DNA of 64,000 bases from Nocardia sp. NBC_01730 (GTDB lineage: Bacteria > Actinomycetota > Actinomycetes > Mycobacteriales > Mycobacteriaceae), in the NCBI RefSeq assembly GCF_035920445.1, contig NZ_CP109162.1, positions 4,092,001 through 4,156,000 of the forward strand, in the 5' to 3' direction. How positions within the stretch are numbered: position 1 is the first letter of the stretch; the number at the start of each line of letters is the position of its first letter. The notes below the pieces were generated by a model that saw nothing but the letters and a program-made list of their open reading frames with translations, was not told the origin of the DNA and did no database searches. The position numbers were made by a program, and so were the translations under genes. Below are positions 1 to 9,845 of the stretch, piece after piece.

Positions 1-58
1 CCACATAGGTCGGCAGGCCGATCACGGGACGTGCGACCTCAGAGTCGTTCGAAACCAC
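1..58 (-). CDS. PuuD-like gamma-glutamyl-GABA hydrolase (class I glutamine amidotransferase), N-terminus only
   Basis: Only the first 19 codons are inside the window. A GTG at 58-56 opens a frame whose residues 9-19 read ARPVIGLPTYV, the typical N-terminus of the PuuD/peptidase C26 family, which cleaves gamma-glutamyl bonds of polyamine-derived compounds. A GGGAG ribosome site lies about 8 bases upstream, inside the end of the glutamine synthetase-like gene, and the two genes overlap by 20 bases. The pairing of a gamma-glutamylating ligase with a gamma-glutamyl hydrolase is the usual Puu-type polyamine or ethanolamine arrangement. The assignment rests on a very short stretch. Confidence 0.55.
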   Translation of the reverse strand, partial: MVSNDSEVARPVIGLPTYV

Positions 59-1403
59 GGATACGCTCCCAATCGGTGACCGCGGCGTCATAGGCGTCCA
101 ACTCGACCCGCGCCGCGTTGCGGTAGTGCTCCACTACATCGTCACCGAACGCCGCACGAGCCACCGCGCTGTCCCCGAACAGCTGGGCCGCCTCGCGCAG
201 TGTCCGCGGCACCCGGGGTCGCTTCGACTGGTAGGCGTTGCCGTGGAATTCCGGCTCCAACGGAAGCTGCCGGTCAATTCCGTGCAGTCCCGCGGCGATC
301 AGCGCCGCCACGGCGAGATACGGGTTCACGTCTCCTCCGGGCACGCGGTTCTCGAACCGCAGCGAGTGCTCCTCGCCGACCACACGAATGGCGCAGGTCC
401 GGTTGTCCCGCCCCCACGTGATGGCTGTCGGCGCGAAGCTGCCCGCGACGAATCGCTTGTAGGAGTTGATATTCGGGGCGAGCAGATAGGTGAACTCCCG
501 CAGACAGTCCAGCTGGCCTGCGATGAAGTGCCGCATCAGCGCCGACGATCCGTCCGCCCCGTCGCCCGCGAACACCGGCTTCCCGGACTCGCCGCGCAAG
601 CTCAGGTGGATGTGGCACGAATTTCCTTCTCGTTCATCGTATTTCGCCATGAACGTGAGGCTGCGCCCCTCCTGGGCCGCGATCTCCTTCGCGCCGGTCT
701 TGTAGATGCTGTGGTTGTCGCAGGTCACCAGGGCTTCGTCGTACCGGAACGCGATCTCGTGCTGGCCAGGACCGCATTCGCCCTTGGCCGACTCGACGTA
801 CATCCCGGCACCGCCCATCTCCTTTCGGATGCGGCGCAGCAACGGCTCGATCCGCGCGGTCCCGAGCATCGAGTAGTCCACGTTGTACTGGTTGGCGGGA
901 GTCAGCCCGCGATATCCGGCGTTCCATGCCGCTTCGTAGGTGTCATCGAACACCAGGAATTCCAGTTCGGTCCCGACGAACGCGCGCAGGCCACGCTCGG
1001 CCAGCCGGTCCAGTTGCTTGCGCAGCACCTGCCGCGGCGAGGCCGCGACCGCCCGTCCCTCCGGCACCACGTGCTCGACGTCGCACAGCACCAGCGCCGT
1101 GCCAGGCCACCACGGCACCGCCCGCAGCGTGCGCAGATCCGGCCGCAGCACGAAATCCCCGTACCCGGTCTCCCAGGACGACATCGCGTATCCGTCGACC
1201 GTCCTCATCTCCACGTCCACCGCAAGCAGGTAATTGCACGTCTCGGTCGCGTGCTCGACCACCTCGTCCAGGAAGAATCGTGCCGCGCAACGCTTCCCCT
1301 GCAGTCGCCCCTGCATGTCGGTCATCGCGACGAGTACCGTGTCGATCTCCCCCTCATCGACCCGGTCTCGCAACTGCGCCACACTCAGCATCCCGTTACG
1401 CAT
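39..1403 (-). CDS. glutamine synthetase-like gamma-glutamyl ligase (GlnA3/GlnA4/PuuA type)
   Basis: The protein has 454 residues, with the N-terminal beta-grasp and the C-terminal catalytic domain of the glutamine synthetase superfamily. Visible landmarks are the first-shell metal region GTELEFLVF, a NSCHIHLSL active-site strand, and the region KRFVAGSFAPTAITWG followed by DNRTCAIRV and RFENRVPGGDVNPYLA, which matches the ATP and substrate sites. The divergent N-terminus and the overlapping PuuD-like gene argue for gamma-glutamylation of a polyamine or ethanolamine rather than primary ammonia assimilation. The frame is open to 1733, but the ATG at 1403 is preferred because GAGAGGGG lies just upstream and family homology begins there. 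The exact substrate cannot be read from sequence. Confidence 0.88.
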   Translation of the reverse strand: MRNGMLSVAQLRDRVDEGEIDTVLVAMTDMQGRLQGKRCAARFFLDEVVEHATETCNYLLAVDVEMRTVDGYAMSSWETGYGDFVLRPDLRTLRAVPWWPGTALVLCDVEHVVPEGRAVAASPRQVLRKQLDRLAERGLRAFVGTELEFLVFDDTYEAAWNAGYRGLTPANQYNVDYSMLGTARIEPLLRRIRKEMGGAGMYVESAKGECGPGQHEIAFRYDEALVTCDNHSIYKTGAKEIAAQEGRSLTFMAKYDEREGNSCHIHLSLRGESGKPVFAGDGADGSSALMRHFIAGQLDCLREFTYLLAPNINSYKRFVAGSFAPTAITWGRDNRTCAIRVVGEEHSLRFENRVPGGDVNPYLAVAALIAAGLHGIDRQLPLEPEFHGNAYQSKRPRVPRTLREAAQLFGDSAVARAAFGDDVVEHYRNAARVELDAYDAAVTDWERIRGFERL

Positions 1404-1585
1404 CCACGACCCCTCTCGGCACCGACCGTGCTCACGGTAGAGCAAACCGGACATGTTTGTGGGACACACAAATCTGGAAGCGGCCGTGTCGCGCGCATTC
1501 GGCCACGTGATCCGGGAGTCGCCGCAAGCGGTTTGTCGCCGCGATCGGTCAGGACAGTGGGCTGCGCAGCGTGTGACAGCACCGC

Positions 1586-2731
1586 TCAGAAGCTTCCGTT
1601 GCCGCCGATCAGCCAGGGATTGAAGGTGCATTCCAGCACCGGGTGCGCGGTCGGATCGAGCGCGCGCAACGCGATGGACACCGCCCTCGGGGAGTACATC
1701 ATCGTCAGGTGGTCGGACAGATCCTGTTCGCATCCCTCCTGGAGGGTGATGTTGTCCACGTTCGCACCGGGGCCCGCGACCAGAAAGGTCCAGTCGTAGG
1801 GGTTGGCGACCTGGTCATACCGGGAGCCGACCGCCGTGTAGTCCACACCAGGCACCGTGTCGCCCCGCTCGTTCAGCCTGGGGTAGAACGGCGAGCCCAC
1901 CGCCTGCTGGATGCTCGCGAACCCCACGAGGGGCTCATAGAACCCGAGGATGTCGACGCCGAAGTTGGTGATGATCCGGCCCAGTGTCGCGATGCCACTC
2001 AGCGAAGTCCCGTGGTGCGTGGCTCCATAGGTGATCAGCTTGCGCACCCGGCCCTCGCCGCCTTCGAACTTCAGATACTGGTCGGCGACCGTGCCGCCCT
2101 GGGAGTGGGCGATGATATCGACTGCGTCCGCGCCGGTCACGGCCAGTACCCGATCGATGAATTCGCGCAGTTGACGCGCCGAATCTTCCATCCGGCCGAC
2201 CCCGTAGCGGCCCGGCAGGACCGGGCCGAGCCCACCGCCTTGCGCCATACCGGAGCGCCCGAAGTTGAAAGCGAACACGCAGAATCCGGACCGCGCCAGG
2301 CGCGGCGACAGGTAGGAGAAGGTGTCGTAGGCATTCAGCCATGTGCCGTGCAGCAGCACCACCGGCCGCGGATGTTCGACGGTCGGCGCGCAGTCCCAGC
2401 GATTCGCATTGGGCGGCGCGGCGTCGGGGTGGGTCAGCCCGTAGGCGAACGCGGCCAGATACGCCGACATCTCCGGCCCTTCCCCGTAGGCATCGGATGC
2501 CACGCTGGTGGCCCATCCCGAGCTGCCGGAGTCCACGATCGCACGCGGCTGCCTGCCGTCCGCGGCCTCGGTCAGGTCCGCGCTGATGTAGTCCGCGAGC
2601 GCCTGCTGCGTCGGCTCGATCGGCTCGCGCGCCCGAACGGCCCCAGCGTTGAACGCCGTTGCCATGGTCATCCCCGCGATTACCGCGGTGCCGCAGATCG
2701 CCTGCCGAACGCTGTGCCTCATTGCCACCAT
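1586..2731 (-). CDS. secreted triacylglycerol lipase-like alpha/beta hydrolase
   Basis: The gene encodes 381 residues. The N-terminus has basic residues, a hydrophobic stretch and an Ala-rich end (AFNAGAVRA), consistent with a Sec signal peptide. The hydrolase core shows the oxyanion strand VVLLHGTW and the nucleophile elbow AHSQGG, with a family-like ATHHGTSLSG segment after it, as in class 2 lipases of actinobacteria. A likely catalytic His is in the DLSDHLTMMY stretch near the C-terminus. It probably hydrolyses acylglycerols or similar esters outside the cytoplasm. Start choice is uncertain: GTG 2740, ATG 2731 and ATG 2722 are all in frame. It is transcribed away from the molybdate operon, with about 300 bases between. 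Confidence 0.85.
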   Translation of the reverse strand: MVAMRHSVRQAICGTAVIAGMTMATAFNAGAVRAREPIEPTQQALADYISADLTEAADGRQPRAIVDSGSSGWATSVASDAYGEGPEMSAYLAAFAYGLTHPDAAPPNANRWDCAPTVEHPRPVVLLHGTWLNAYDTFSYLSPRLARSGFCVFAFNFGRSGMAQGGGLGPVLPGRYGVGRMEDSARQLREFIDRVLAVTGADAVDIIAHSQGGTVADQYLKFEGGEGRVRKLITYGATHHGTSLSGIATLGRIITNFGVDILGFYEPLVGFASIQQAVGSPFYPRLNERGDTVPGVDYTAVGSRYDQVANPYDWTFLVAGPGANVDNITLQEGCEQDLSDHLTMMYSPRAVSIALRALDPTAHPVLECTFNPWLIGGNGSF

Positions 2732-3000
2732 CCAGTTCACTTCCCATTCGAAGTTGCGGTCCGGGTGGCGAATCGTTCACCGGCCGAGAATGTTACTCGC
2801 GCCACATTCGGTCGAGGATGTGACCCGAGCCATATCCGGAGTCACGCACTGAACCTATGGCCCGCGCCGGACCGGTGTCACTGCACCGCGCCGAGAGATT
2901 TCAGTAGAAAAATTGTTGTCCGTCCGAGCGGGACCGGGCGATCCGTTCGCCCCGCACCGCCGCCGCGCATGCGGCACCATCCGACTCACGCGGCCCATTG

Positions 3001-3020
3001 ATTTCCGCAGATACGGAAAT
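3001..3020. promoter_or_regulatory. perfect inverted repeat in front of the molybdate regulator
   Basis: A 7-base perfect inverted repeat, ATTTCCG-6 bases-CGGAAAT, lies 12 bases before the GTG start of the MerR/TOBE regulator. It is the only clear dyad in the 300-base gap shared with the divergent lipase. Its position over the probable promoter or 5' end makes it a good candidate operator for autoregulation by the molybdate-responsive protein, but this is inference. The rest of the 2732-3032 gap shows no further gene. Confidence 0.4.
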
Positions 3021-3032
3021 AGACTGCCTCTC

Positions 3033-3440
3033 GTGTCGAATTTGCGGATCAGCGAGGCGGCGGCGTTGCTCGGAGTCAGCGACGACACCGTGCGGCGCTG
3101 GATCGATCAGGGCAAACTGACCGCCATCCAGCTCGACAACGGGCGCAAGGGCGTCGGCGGCCGGGAACTGGCCGAATTCCTGCGGGCCAACGCCGAGACG
3201 CCGGAGCCGGGCGTCACCGTCGCCGCTTCGGCCCGCAATCGCCTGCGCGGCATCGTCACGCGGGTGGTCAAGGACACCGTGATGGCGCAGGTCGAGATGC
3301 AGGCCGGGCCGTTTCGGCTGGTATCGCTGCTGAGCAGGGAGTCGGCCGATGAGCTTGGACTCGAGGTCGGCAGTGTCGCGGTGGCCTCGGTCAAGTCGAC
3401 GCACGTCGTTGTCGAGATACCGGAAAGTCGAGACCGATGA
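3033..3440 (+). CDS. molybdate-responsive regulator, MerR-type HTH plus TOBE (Mop) domain
   Basis: The protein has 135 residues. The N-terminal part (about 1-40) is an excisionase/MerR-like helix-turn-helix with the core EAAALLGVSDDTVRRW. The C-terminal part (about 65-135) is a TOBE/Mop domain of the kind that binds molybdate or tungstate (LRGIVTRVVKDTVMAQVEM). This domain pair is the usual ModE substitute in actinobacterial mod operons. The GTG at 3033 is chosen because homology begins there; the frame extends upstream without conserved residues. Its stop overlaps the modA start (ATGA), so regulator and transporter are co-translated. It probably represses the operon when molybdate is plentiful. 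Confidence 0.85.
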   Translation: MSNLRISEAAALLGVSDDTVRRWIDQGKLTAIQLDNGRKGVGGRELAEFLRANAETPEPGVTVAASARNRLRGIVTRVVKDTVMAQVEMQAGPFRLVSLLSRESADELGLEVGSVAVASVKSTHVVVEIPESRDR

Positions 3441-4216
3441 CCCGATCGTTGCACGTGCTGATCGCCGCCGGGATCACGGCGGTCGCAGTGGCGGGCTGCG
3501 GCGCGGACGACACGTCCGAGCCCGCCGATGCGGACGCCGTCGGCGGTACAGTCACGGTGTTCGCCGCGGCCTCGCTGACCGAGACGTTCACCGAACTCGG
3601 CAAGCAGTTCGAGGCAGCGCATCCCGGGGTGCGGGTGGTCTACAGCTTCGGCGCCAGCTCCGCGTTGGCCGAGCAGATCAACCAGGGCGCGCCCGCCGAC
3701 GTCTTCGCCTCGGCCGCACCGAAGAACATGCGGCAGGTCGTGGACGAGGGCGAGGTCGCCGGCGCACCTGTCACCTTCGTGCGCAACCGGCTGGAGATCG
3801 CGGTGCCGAAGGGCAACCCGGCCCATATCACCGGCCTGGCCGACTTCGGCAAGGCCGAGCCCAGGATCGCACTCTGCGCTGAACAGGTGCCCTGCGGGTC
3901 GGCCGCCAAAACGGTATTCGAAGTGGCAGGCATCAACCCCCGGCCCGACACCAGCGAGGCCGACGTGAAAGCGGTCCTGACCAAGGTGAAGCTCGGTGAG
4001 GTCGACGCGGCGCTTGTCTATCGCACCGACGTACGTGCGAGCGGCGGCCAGGTCGATGGCATCGACTTCCCTGAGGCGGACAAGGCGATCAACGACTACC
4101 CGGTCGCGCCTCTGGCGCACGCGCCGAACGCTACGGCAGCTGCCGCGTTCGTCGAGTTCGTACGGTCCGACCAGGCGCGGGCAGTCTTCGCGAAGGCGGG
4201 GTTCGACACGCCGTGA
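3437..4216 (+). CDS. modA: molybdate ABC transporter substrate-binding lipoprotein ModA
   Basis: 259 residues. A lipoprotein signal ends in the lipobox VAGC, so the mature protein should be anchored outside the membrane. The body starts with VTVFAAASLTETF, the hallmark ModA opening, and continues with FGASSALAEQI and GAPADVFASA, which line the oxyanion pocket in the family. The C-terminal stretch (VDAALVYRTD and YPVAPL) also fits ModA. It captures molybdate, possibly tungstate, and delivers it to ModB. It overlaps the regulator by 4 bases and modB by 4 bases. Confidence 0.95.
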   Translation: MTRSLHVLIAAGITAVAVAGCGADDTSEPADADAVGGTVTVFAAASLTETFTELGKQFEAAHPGVRVVYSFGASSALAEQINQGAPADVFASAAPKNMRQVVDEGEVAGAPVTFVRNRLEIAVPKGNPAHITGLADFGKAEPRIALCAEQVPCGSAAKTVFEVAGINPRPDTSEADVKAVLTKVKLGEVDAALVYRTDVRASGGQVDGIDFPEADKAINDYPVAPLAHAPNATAAAAFVEFVRSDQARAVFAKAGFDTP

Positions 4217-5025
4217 CCAGGTCGGCACGGCGACGGACACCATCGGGACGACGACCGCTCGTTCTGGTGCTGCCCGCGCTGTGCGCGCTGGCATTCCTGC
4301 TCGTTCCGCTGCTGGGGCTGCTGCTGCGGGCGCCGTGGCGGACGCTGCCGGACCGGCTGTTCAACGCCGAGGTCGGCCAGGCGCTGCGGCTTTCGCTGCT
4401 GTGCGCGAGCCTGGCGACGGTGATCTGCCTGGCGCTCGGCGTTCCGCTGGCCTGGCTGCTCGCGCGCGGCGAGGTGCCGGGGCGCGGGTTGATCAGGGCG
4501 CTGGTGACCGTGCCGCTGGTGTTGCCGCCGGTGGTCGGCGGTGTCGCCCTGCTACTCGTGCTCGGCAGGCGCGGGCTGGTCGGCCGCTATCTGTACGAAT
4601 GGTTCGGCTTCGCACTGCCCTTCACCACCGCCGGGGTGGTGATCGCGGAAGCGTTCGTGGCGATGCCGTTTCTGGTGATCTCGGTGGAGGGCGCGCTGCG
4701 GGCGGCGGACCCGCGATTCGAGGAGGCGGCCGCGACCCTCGGCGCGTCGCGCTGGCTGACCTTCCGGCGGGTCACGTTGCCGTCGGTGCTGCCCGGTGTC
4801 GTCGCGGGCGGCGTGTTGTGCTGGGCGCGGGCGCTGGGCGAGTTCGGCGCGACCATCACCTTCGCAGGCAACTTTCCCGGGAAGACGACCACCATGCCGT
4901 TGGCGGTCTACGTGGCTCTGGAGCACGATCCGGACGACGCGATAGTGCTGAGCCTGGTACTGCTCGCGGTCTCGGTGGCGGTACTGGTCGCGCTGCGCGA
5001 GCGCTGGATCCGAGGCGCGGTATGA
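4213..5025 (+). CDS. modB: molybdate ABC transporter permease ModB
   Basis: 270 residues with about six hydrophobic membrane segments. The cytoplasmic EAA loop that contacts the ATPase is clear (EEAAATLGASRWLTF...LPG), and the region GEFGATITFAGNFPGKT is strongly characteristic of ModB permeases. Translation starts at a GTG overlapping the modA stop (GTGA). The 3' end overlaps the ATG of modC, so the operon is tightly coupled. Confidence 0.95.
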   Translation: MTRSARRRTPSGRRPLVLVLPALCALAFLLVPLLGLLLRAPWRTLPDRLFNAEVGQALRLSLLCASLATVICLALGVPLAWLLARGEVPGRGLIRALVTVPLVLPPVVGGVALLLVLGRRGLVGRYLYEWFGFALPFTTAGVVIAEAFVAMPFLVISVEGALRAADPRFEEAAATLGASRWLTFRRVTLPSVLPGVVAGGVLCWARALGEFGATITFAGNFPGKTTTMPLAVYVALEHDPDDAIVLSLVLLAVSVAVLVALRERWIRGAV

Positions 5026-6071
5026 CGCTGGACGCTCACCTACGGGTCACCCGCGGGCAGTTCCGGCTCGACGTTCCGCTGACCGTCGCGCCGGGTGAGG
5101 TGGTCGCCCTGCTCGGCCCCAACGGCGCGGGCAAGACCACGGCGCTGCGCGCGCTGGCCGGGCTGACGCCACTCACCGACGGCGCGATCCAGCTCGACGA
5201 CGACACTTGGGACGCGCCGCCGAAGCTGTTCGTGCCCGCCGAACGTCGTCGGGTCGGTGTCGTCTTCCAGGACTATCTGCTGTTCGCGCACCTGAGCGCA
5301 CTGGACAATGTCGCTTTCGGCCTACGTGCCCGCGGGCACCGCCGCGCCGCCGCCCGCAACCGCGCCGCGCACTGGCTCGGCCGAGTCGACCTCGCCGATC
5401 ACGTCGCCGACAAGCCGCGCGCCCTGTCCGGTGGCCAGGCGCAGCGAGTCGCGCTCGCCAGAGCGCTCGCGACCGACCCGTCGCTGCTGCTGCTCGACGA
5501 ACCGCTTGCCGCACTGGATGCGAGCACACGCCCGCGCGTTCGCTCGGATCTCGCACACCATCTGGCCGACTATCCAGGTCATACTGTGCTGGTCACGCAC
5601 GATGCGCTCGACGCGATGGTACTGGCCGACCGTCTCGTCATCGTCGAGCACGGCGCGGTCGTCCAGGAAGGACCGCCGGCCGAGGTCGCCCGCCGCCCGC
5701 GCTCCGACTACGTCGCACACCTGGTCGGACTCAACCTCTATCGCGGCACGGCCCACGGCATCACCGTCGACCTCGCCGAAGGCGGCGCGCTCACCGTTGC
5801 CGAACCCGGCCGGGGCGCGGTGCACGTCGCGTTCCCGCCAAACGCGGTCAGCCTGCATCCCGAGCCCCCTGCGGGCAGCCAACGCAACGTCTGGCCGGTC
5901 ACCATCGGCGGCATCGAACAGCACGCCCACAGCATCCGCGTACGCCTCGACGGCACCCCACCGGTCCTCGCCGACGTCACTCCAGCTACTGTCGCCGAGC
6001 TCCGGCTCCAGCCGGGCACCCGACTGTGGGCCGCGGTGAAAGCCACCGAGACCCACACCTACCCCGCGTGA
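5022..6071 (+). CDS. modC: molybdate ABC transporter ATP-binding protein ModC
   Basis: 349 residues. The nucleotide-binding domain has Walker A GPNGAGKTT, a Q-loop (VFQDYLLFAHL), the signature LSGGQAQRV, Walker B LLLLDEP and the switch His in LVTHD. The last third (from about residue 230) is a TOBE-type domain, usual for ModC and able to sense molybdate. The ATG at 5022 overlaps the modB stop and is the first codon with homology; the frame is open far upstream but only as a shadow of modB. No obvious terminator follows. Confidence 0.95.
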   Translation: MTLDAHLRVTRGQFRLDVPLTVAPGEVVALLGPNGAGKTTALRALAGLTPLTDGAIQLDDDTWDAPPKLFVPAERRRVGVVFQDYLLFAHLSALDNVAFGLRARGHRRAAARNRAAHWLGRVDLADHVADKPRALSGGQAQRVALARALATDPSLLLLDEPLAALDASTRPRVRSDLAHHLADYPGHTVLVTHDALDAMVLADRLVIVEHGAVVQEGPPAEVARRPRSDYVAHLVGLNLYRGTAHGITVDLAEGGALTVAEPGRGAVHVAFPPNAVSLHPEPPAGSQRNVWPVTIGGIEQHAHSIRVRLDGTPPVLADVTPATVAELRLQPGTRLWAAVKATETHTYPA

Positions 6072-6134
6072 GACTCCGTGGGCGTCACAACATGGTCGGA
6101 CGTGCGAATCTGTATCAACTCTCGCCGATGAGAA

Positions 6135-6445
6135 TCAACTCAGCTCGATCACGTCGCCGCCAAGACGAACGGCGGCCGAGTGCACATCCTCGTACGTTCG
6201 CCGCGTCGGCAAGCCGAACAATATGATCGTCACAACGCCCGGTACATCGCCCCACACGGCGCGGCCGACGGCGGTGGCGGCCGGGTCCTCGACGGGCTCG
6301 GTGCAGCGCGCGATCAACGCTGATTACGCGATGCCCGAGCCGACGGCAATGATCACGAACACCAAGGCGAACGTGTCGAGCCGGTCGGTGTGAATTCACC
6401 CAACCCGATTACGGCGACGATGGCGATCACCAGGCTGGGTCACAC
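6135..6445 (-). pseudogene. decayed membrane-protein remnant
   Basis: Reading the minus strand, a hydrophobic piece (SLVIAIVAVIGLGE, near 6445-6400) is followed after a frame change by DRLDTFALVFVIIAVGSGIA and a TAA at 6326-6324. In the same frame as that TAA the sequence continues as a protein-like 60-residue stretch to 6135 (including VPGVVTIILFGLPTRRTY). The pattern looks like one coding region broken by a frameshift and a stop. I do not recognise the family. The remaining sequence from 6446 to 6650 shows no gene. Confidence 0.3.
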
Positions 6446-6653
6446 CGCGGAGCCGGTAGCGGTTCTACCGGTCGGCGTGCGCGTCGAGGGTACGGGGAGA
6501 TCTATGTGAATCTATTCCCGAAGGACCGGGGGACAATGCCGGATGGTCGCGGGTCGCGCTCGAATTCAGTTCGCAGAACGGAATTTCGAGCCGAAAAGAT
6601 GTCGATTCAAGATCGACAAAATGCGGCAATCGACATTATCGCTGCGGAATAAC

Positions 6654-6686
6654 CCGGCGCCTACCGCATTGCCAGGCAGGCGCCGG
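6654..6686 (-). terminator. terminator of the rpf gene
   Basis: A perfect 9-base inverted repeat (CCGGCGCCT and AGGCGCCGG) with a 15-base loop begins 8 bases after the rpf stop. On the minus strand it is followed by a short T-containing stretch (GGGTTATT), consistent with intrinsic termination. Confidence 0.6.
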
Positions 6687-6693
6687 TGACACA

Positions 6694-7180
<487 letters not shown>

Positions 7181-7785
7181 AAAATCGCGGCAGATCACGT
7201 TCAAATAACGTCCGAATTGGGTAAAGGGATCGTCTAGAGTCTCGCCATTCCGCCCGGTCGGACACGGCAAAATCGGCGATACGGCTTTGCTGTTACAGGT
7301 ACGTTATGTGTTCGAGATCACTGCGAAATCGTGAAACGGATCGCATCGGGCCAGGTCCGACGGCCCAGTTGTGACCATCCGGCACGACCGTGGCCGACGT
7401 ATGACGGCGCGGGAGGTCAGCTACGGACCGGCGAGCACAGCGCCGACTCCCTGCTCGGCGTGACCGACTCGGCTCCCACGACGAGCTCCTGGACAGGGCA
7501 ACGATCGACCGGCCACACCCGTCCAACGCGCAGGTCACCCCGCGTTATGGAGGTGGCGGGAGAACGGCGTGGGAGTTCGCCGTCGCGCGGTAGCAGCCAC
7601 CGCGGCCTTCGACGCGACATGCCGCGCCGCCCCGGTAAGGCCCCATAAACCCTCGCCGCACTGTGCGCCACTTGCTGACGACAGCAGCGGTCGTAGCGCT
7701 GGTGGCCGCACTGGACGCCTGACTCGGCGCGCCCGGCACCTGCCTCCGGTGCGGGCTGCCGGTAGCACGGCAGGCTGCGGCCGGA

Positions 7786-8250
7786 CTACTTGCCGTGTGC
7801 TCGCAACTGGTAAAGCCCTTCGGTTTCGGCGACCACGACACCATCGGCGTCGGTGACCACCGCCCGCAATGTGAACTCGGACTTGCCGTTCGCCGCTGCC
7901 TCCTCGGTGATGCGCGCGATGTCCGCCTCCGACAGCGTCGCCTCTGCCCGCACGTCGGTCTTCGCCGGCTTGCGGAAGAAGACGTGCAGGTCTTTCACCA
8001 GCGGGTAGAACGCCGCGTTGTCGAAGGTGGCGACGGCGATCGCACCACCGAGGATTTCGGCGACCGTGAACAGCACGCCCGCGTACATCACGCCGAAGTG
8101 GTTGCCGTTGCCCTCGGCAGGCACCGAGGTAGCCGCGAATCCGCGCCGCACCTCCACTGCCTGCACACCCATCTTGTGCGCGATCGGGATGGTGAATTCC
8201 AATGCCCCGTTGACGAGGTCCTTGAACGGAGGAGTCTCGACCTCGCTCAT
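7786..8250 (-). CDS. hotdog-fold thioesterase (PaaI/DUF4442-like)
   Basis: 154 residues with a hotdog-fold pattern. GNHFGVMYAGVLFTVAEILGG corresponds to the central helix region that carries the active site in PaaI/DUF4442 proteins, followed by beta strands (DLHVFFRKPAKTDVRAEA and EFTLRAVVTDADGVVVAE). Such proteins hydrolyse acyl-CoA thioesters, but the substrate is not indicated. ATG 8250 is preferred over the longer frame because GGAAGGGG lies just upstream and the extension is low-complexity. It is a single gene with no operon partner. Confidence 0.75.
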   Translation of the reverse strand: MSEVETPPFKDLVNGALEFTIPIAHKMGVQAVEVRRGFAATSVPAEGNGNHFGVMYAGVLFTVAEILGGAIAVATFDNAAFYPLVKDLHVFFRKPAKTDVRAEATLSEADIARITEEAAANGKSEFTLRAVVTDADGVVVAETEGLYQLRAHGK

Positions 8251-8873
8251 ATCCCCAACCGCCCCTTCCCGCCGGAGGTGCCGGCACCTCGTTGTCTGCC
8301 ACGGCCGCCTCCGGGCCACACCGAAGCATAAGCGTTCATTGCCGCATCTCTACAGAGTGTTGGCACCTTGCCAACTATCGGCGTGGCCCGGTCAGGCGTT
8401 GGCACCTCAGAGCTTCGGCGCCCCGTCGACAGTCCACCTCCGCGATCGGGTACTCGGTCATACCGCCGTATCCGCCATGCCGCCGCGGACATTCGTCACC
8501 CACGGACGTGACGCGGTCGGTGGTCCACCATTTCGCACCGTTCGACGCCAGCGCCTCCGGTCGTTTCTACTGTGGTGCACGGCTGGCAAACTCACTCGAC
8601 GATGGCGTCCGCCGAAGGTGGTGGCTCGCCCGGCCACCGCCGCTTCCGCGGCCAGCAACACATCGACCTGCTCGACCGACCGCTGGCCGAAGACGATCTG
8701 CCACTGCGTGGGTCGGCGTCGGGGTCGACTTCGGGGTCGTCCCTTGTTCATCAACCGTGACGGCGGTTGCTCACGAATGTCGACGGGCGTGTTGCGAAGT
8801 CGATGTAACGGAAGGGGGCAGCACTGTCGGTTTATAGTGTGAATACGGGAGCGGGGCGGAGGGGAGCGTGCCG
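8251..8873. other. intergenic stretch without a recognised gene
   Basis: About 620 bases between the thioesterase and the IS21 remnant. Overlapping frames on both strands have arginine/proline-rich translations typical of non-coding high-GC DNA. The last 60 bases before 8874 are less GC-rich and contain CACTGTCGGTTTATAGTGTG, which could be the left end and promoter of the IS element. No tRNA or clear dyad was seen. Confidence 0.4.
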
Positions 8874-9845
8874 ATGTCTGACATGTCGAAAGTCGAACTG
8901 TATGCGGCGATCCGCCAGGATCTTCGCGCAGGATTGTCCAAGCGCGCCATCGAGCGCAAGCACGGGGTCGGGTGGCGCACGGTAGCCAAGGCGACGGAGT
9001 CGGTGTGGCCCGAGCCGCGTAAGGAGTATTCGCCGCGACCACAGAAGCTGGAGCCCTACAAGCCGTTCATCGACGAGGTTCTGCGCGCCGATCTGGATGC
9101 ACCTCGGAGGCAACGTCACACGGCGACCCGGATCTACCGGCGACTGCTCGAGGAGCACGGCATGATGGACGTGTCGTATCAGCGAGTCAGTGCCTATGTC
9201 CGCGAACGCAGACCACAGCTGCAAATGGAACAGATGACAGCCCGTCGCCGCTCCGAACGGCTCATCAAAGCTGCCGGCTTCCCCCGCGCCAAAACGTTGC
9301 GTGACTTCGATTTCGATGCCAACCCCACTGTCGACCCCACCATGGTCCACACCCTCGCCAGATGCGACTGGGTCAGGGAAGGGCTGCCGCTGTGCTTGAT
9401 CGGTGACTCCGGCACTGGGAAATCCCATCTGCTCATCGCCTTGGGCACCGAGGCAGCGAAAGCCGGATTCCGGGTCAGATATACCCTGGCTGCCAAGCTG
9501 GTCAACAAGCTTGTCGAAGCCGTGGACGGCCAACGGCTCACCAAGACGATCGCCCGCTACAGCGGCGTCGACCTGCTGTGCATCGACGAACTCGGCTACA
9601 CCGAACTGGACAGACGCGGCGCCGAATTGCTGTTCCAGGTATTGACCGAACGCGAGGAGAGGAAGGCGGTCGCGATCGTCTCCCACCGCGGCTTCTCCGG
9701 CTGGTCCAAAACCTTCACCGACGCCAGGCTCCGCGCCGCCATCATCGACCGGCTCACCTTCGGCGGCAACATCATCGAGACCGGCACGCACAGCTATCGC
9801 CGTGCCCACACCAAGACGTACGCACCGACCGACCTACCCCGCTGA
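8874..9845 (+). mobile_element. IS21-family remnant: in-frame fusion of istA 5' part and istB
   Basis: A single 323-residue frame joins two transposition genes. Residues 1 to about 115 match the N-terminus of IstA: a helix-turn-helix (RAGLSKRAIERKHGVGWRTV) and the YxRLLEEHG...VRERRP segment. From about residue 118 the sequence is IstB, the ATP-dependent helper: Walker A GDSGTGKSHL, Walker B LLCIDELGY, and the closing GTHSYRRAHTK. The DDE catalytic part of IstA and the first residues of IstB are missing, so the element cannot transpose by itself. ATG 8874 follows GGAGGGGA; a GTG at 8868 is also possible. The product could still be made as an AAA+ ATPase with a DNA-binding arm. Confidence 0.85.

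Noticed and set aside
126..1799. 557-codon open frame on the plus strand
   Set aside because: It is antisense to the glutamine synthetase-like gene and the lipase end; its His/Arg-rich translation has no domain and is a GC-driven shadow.
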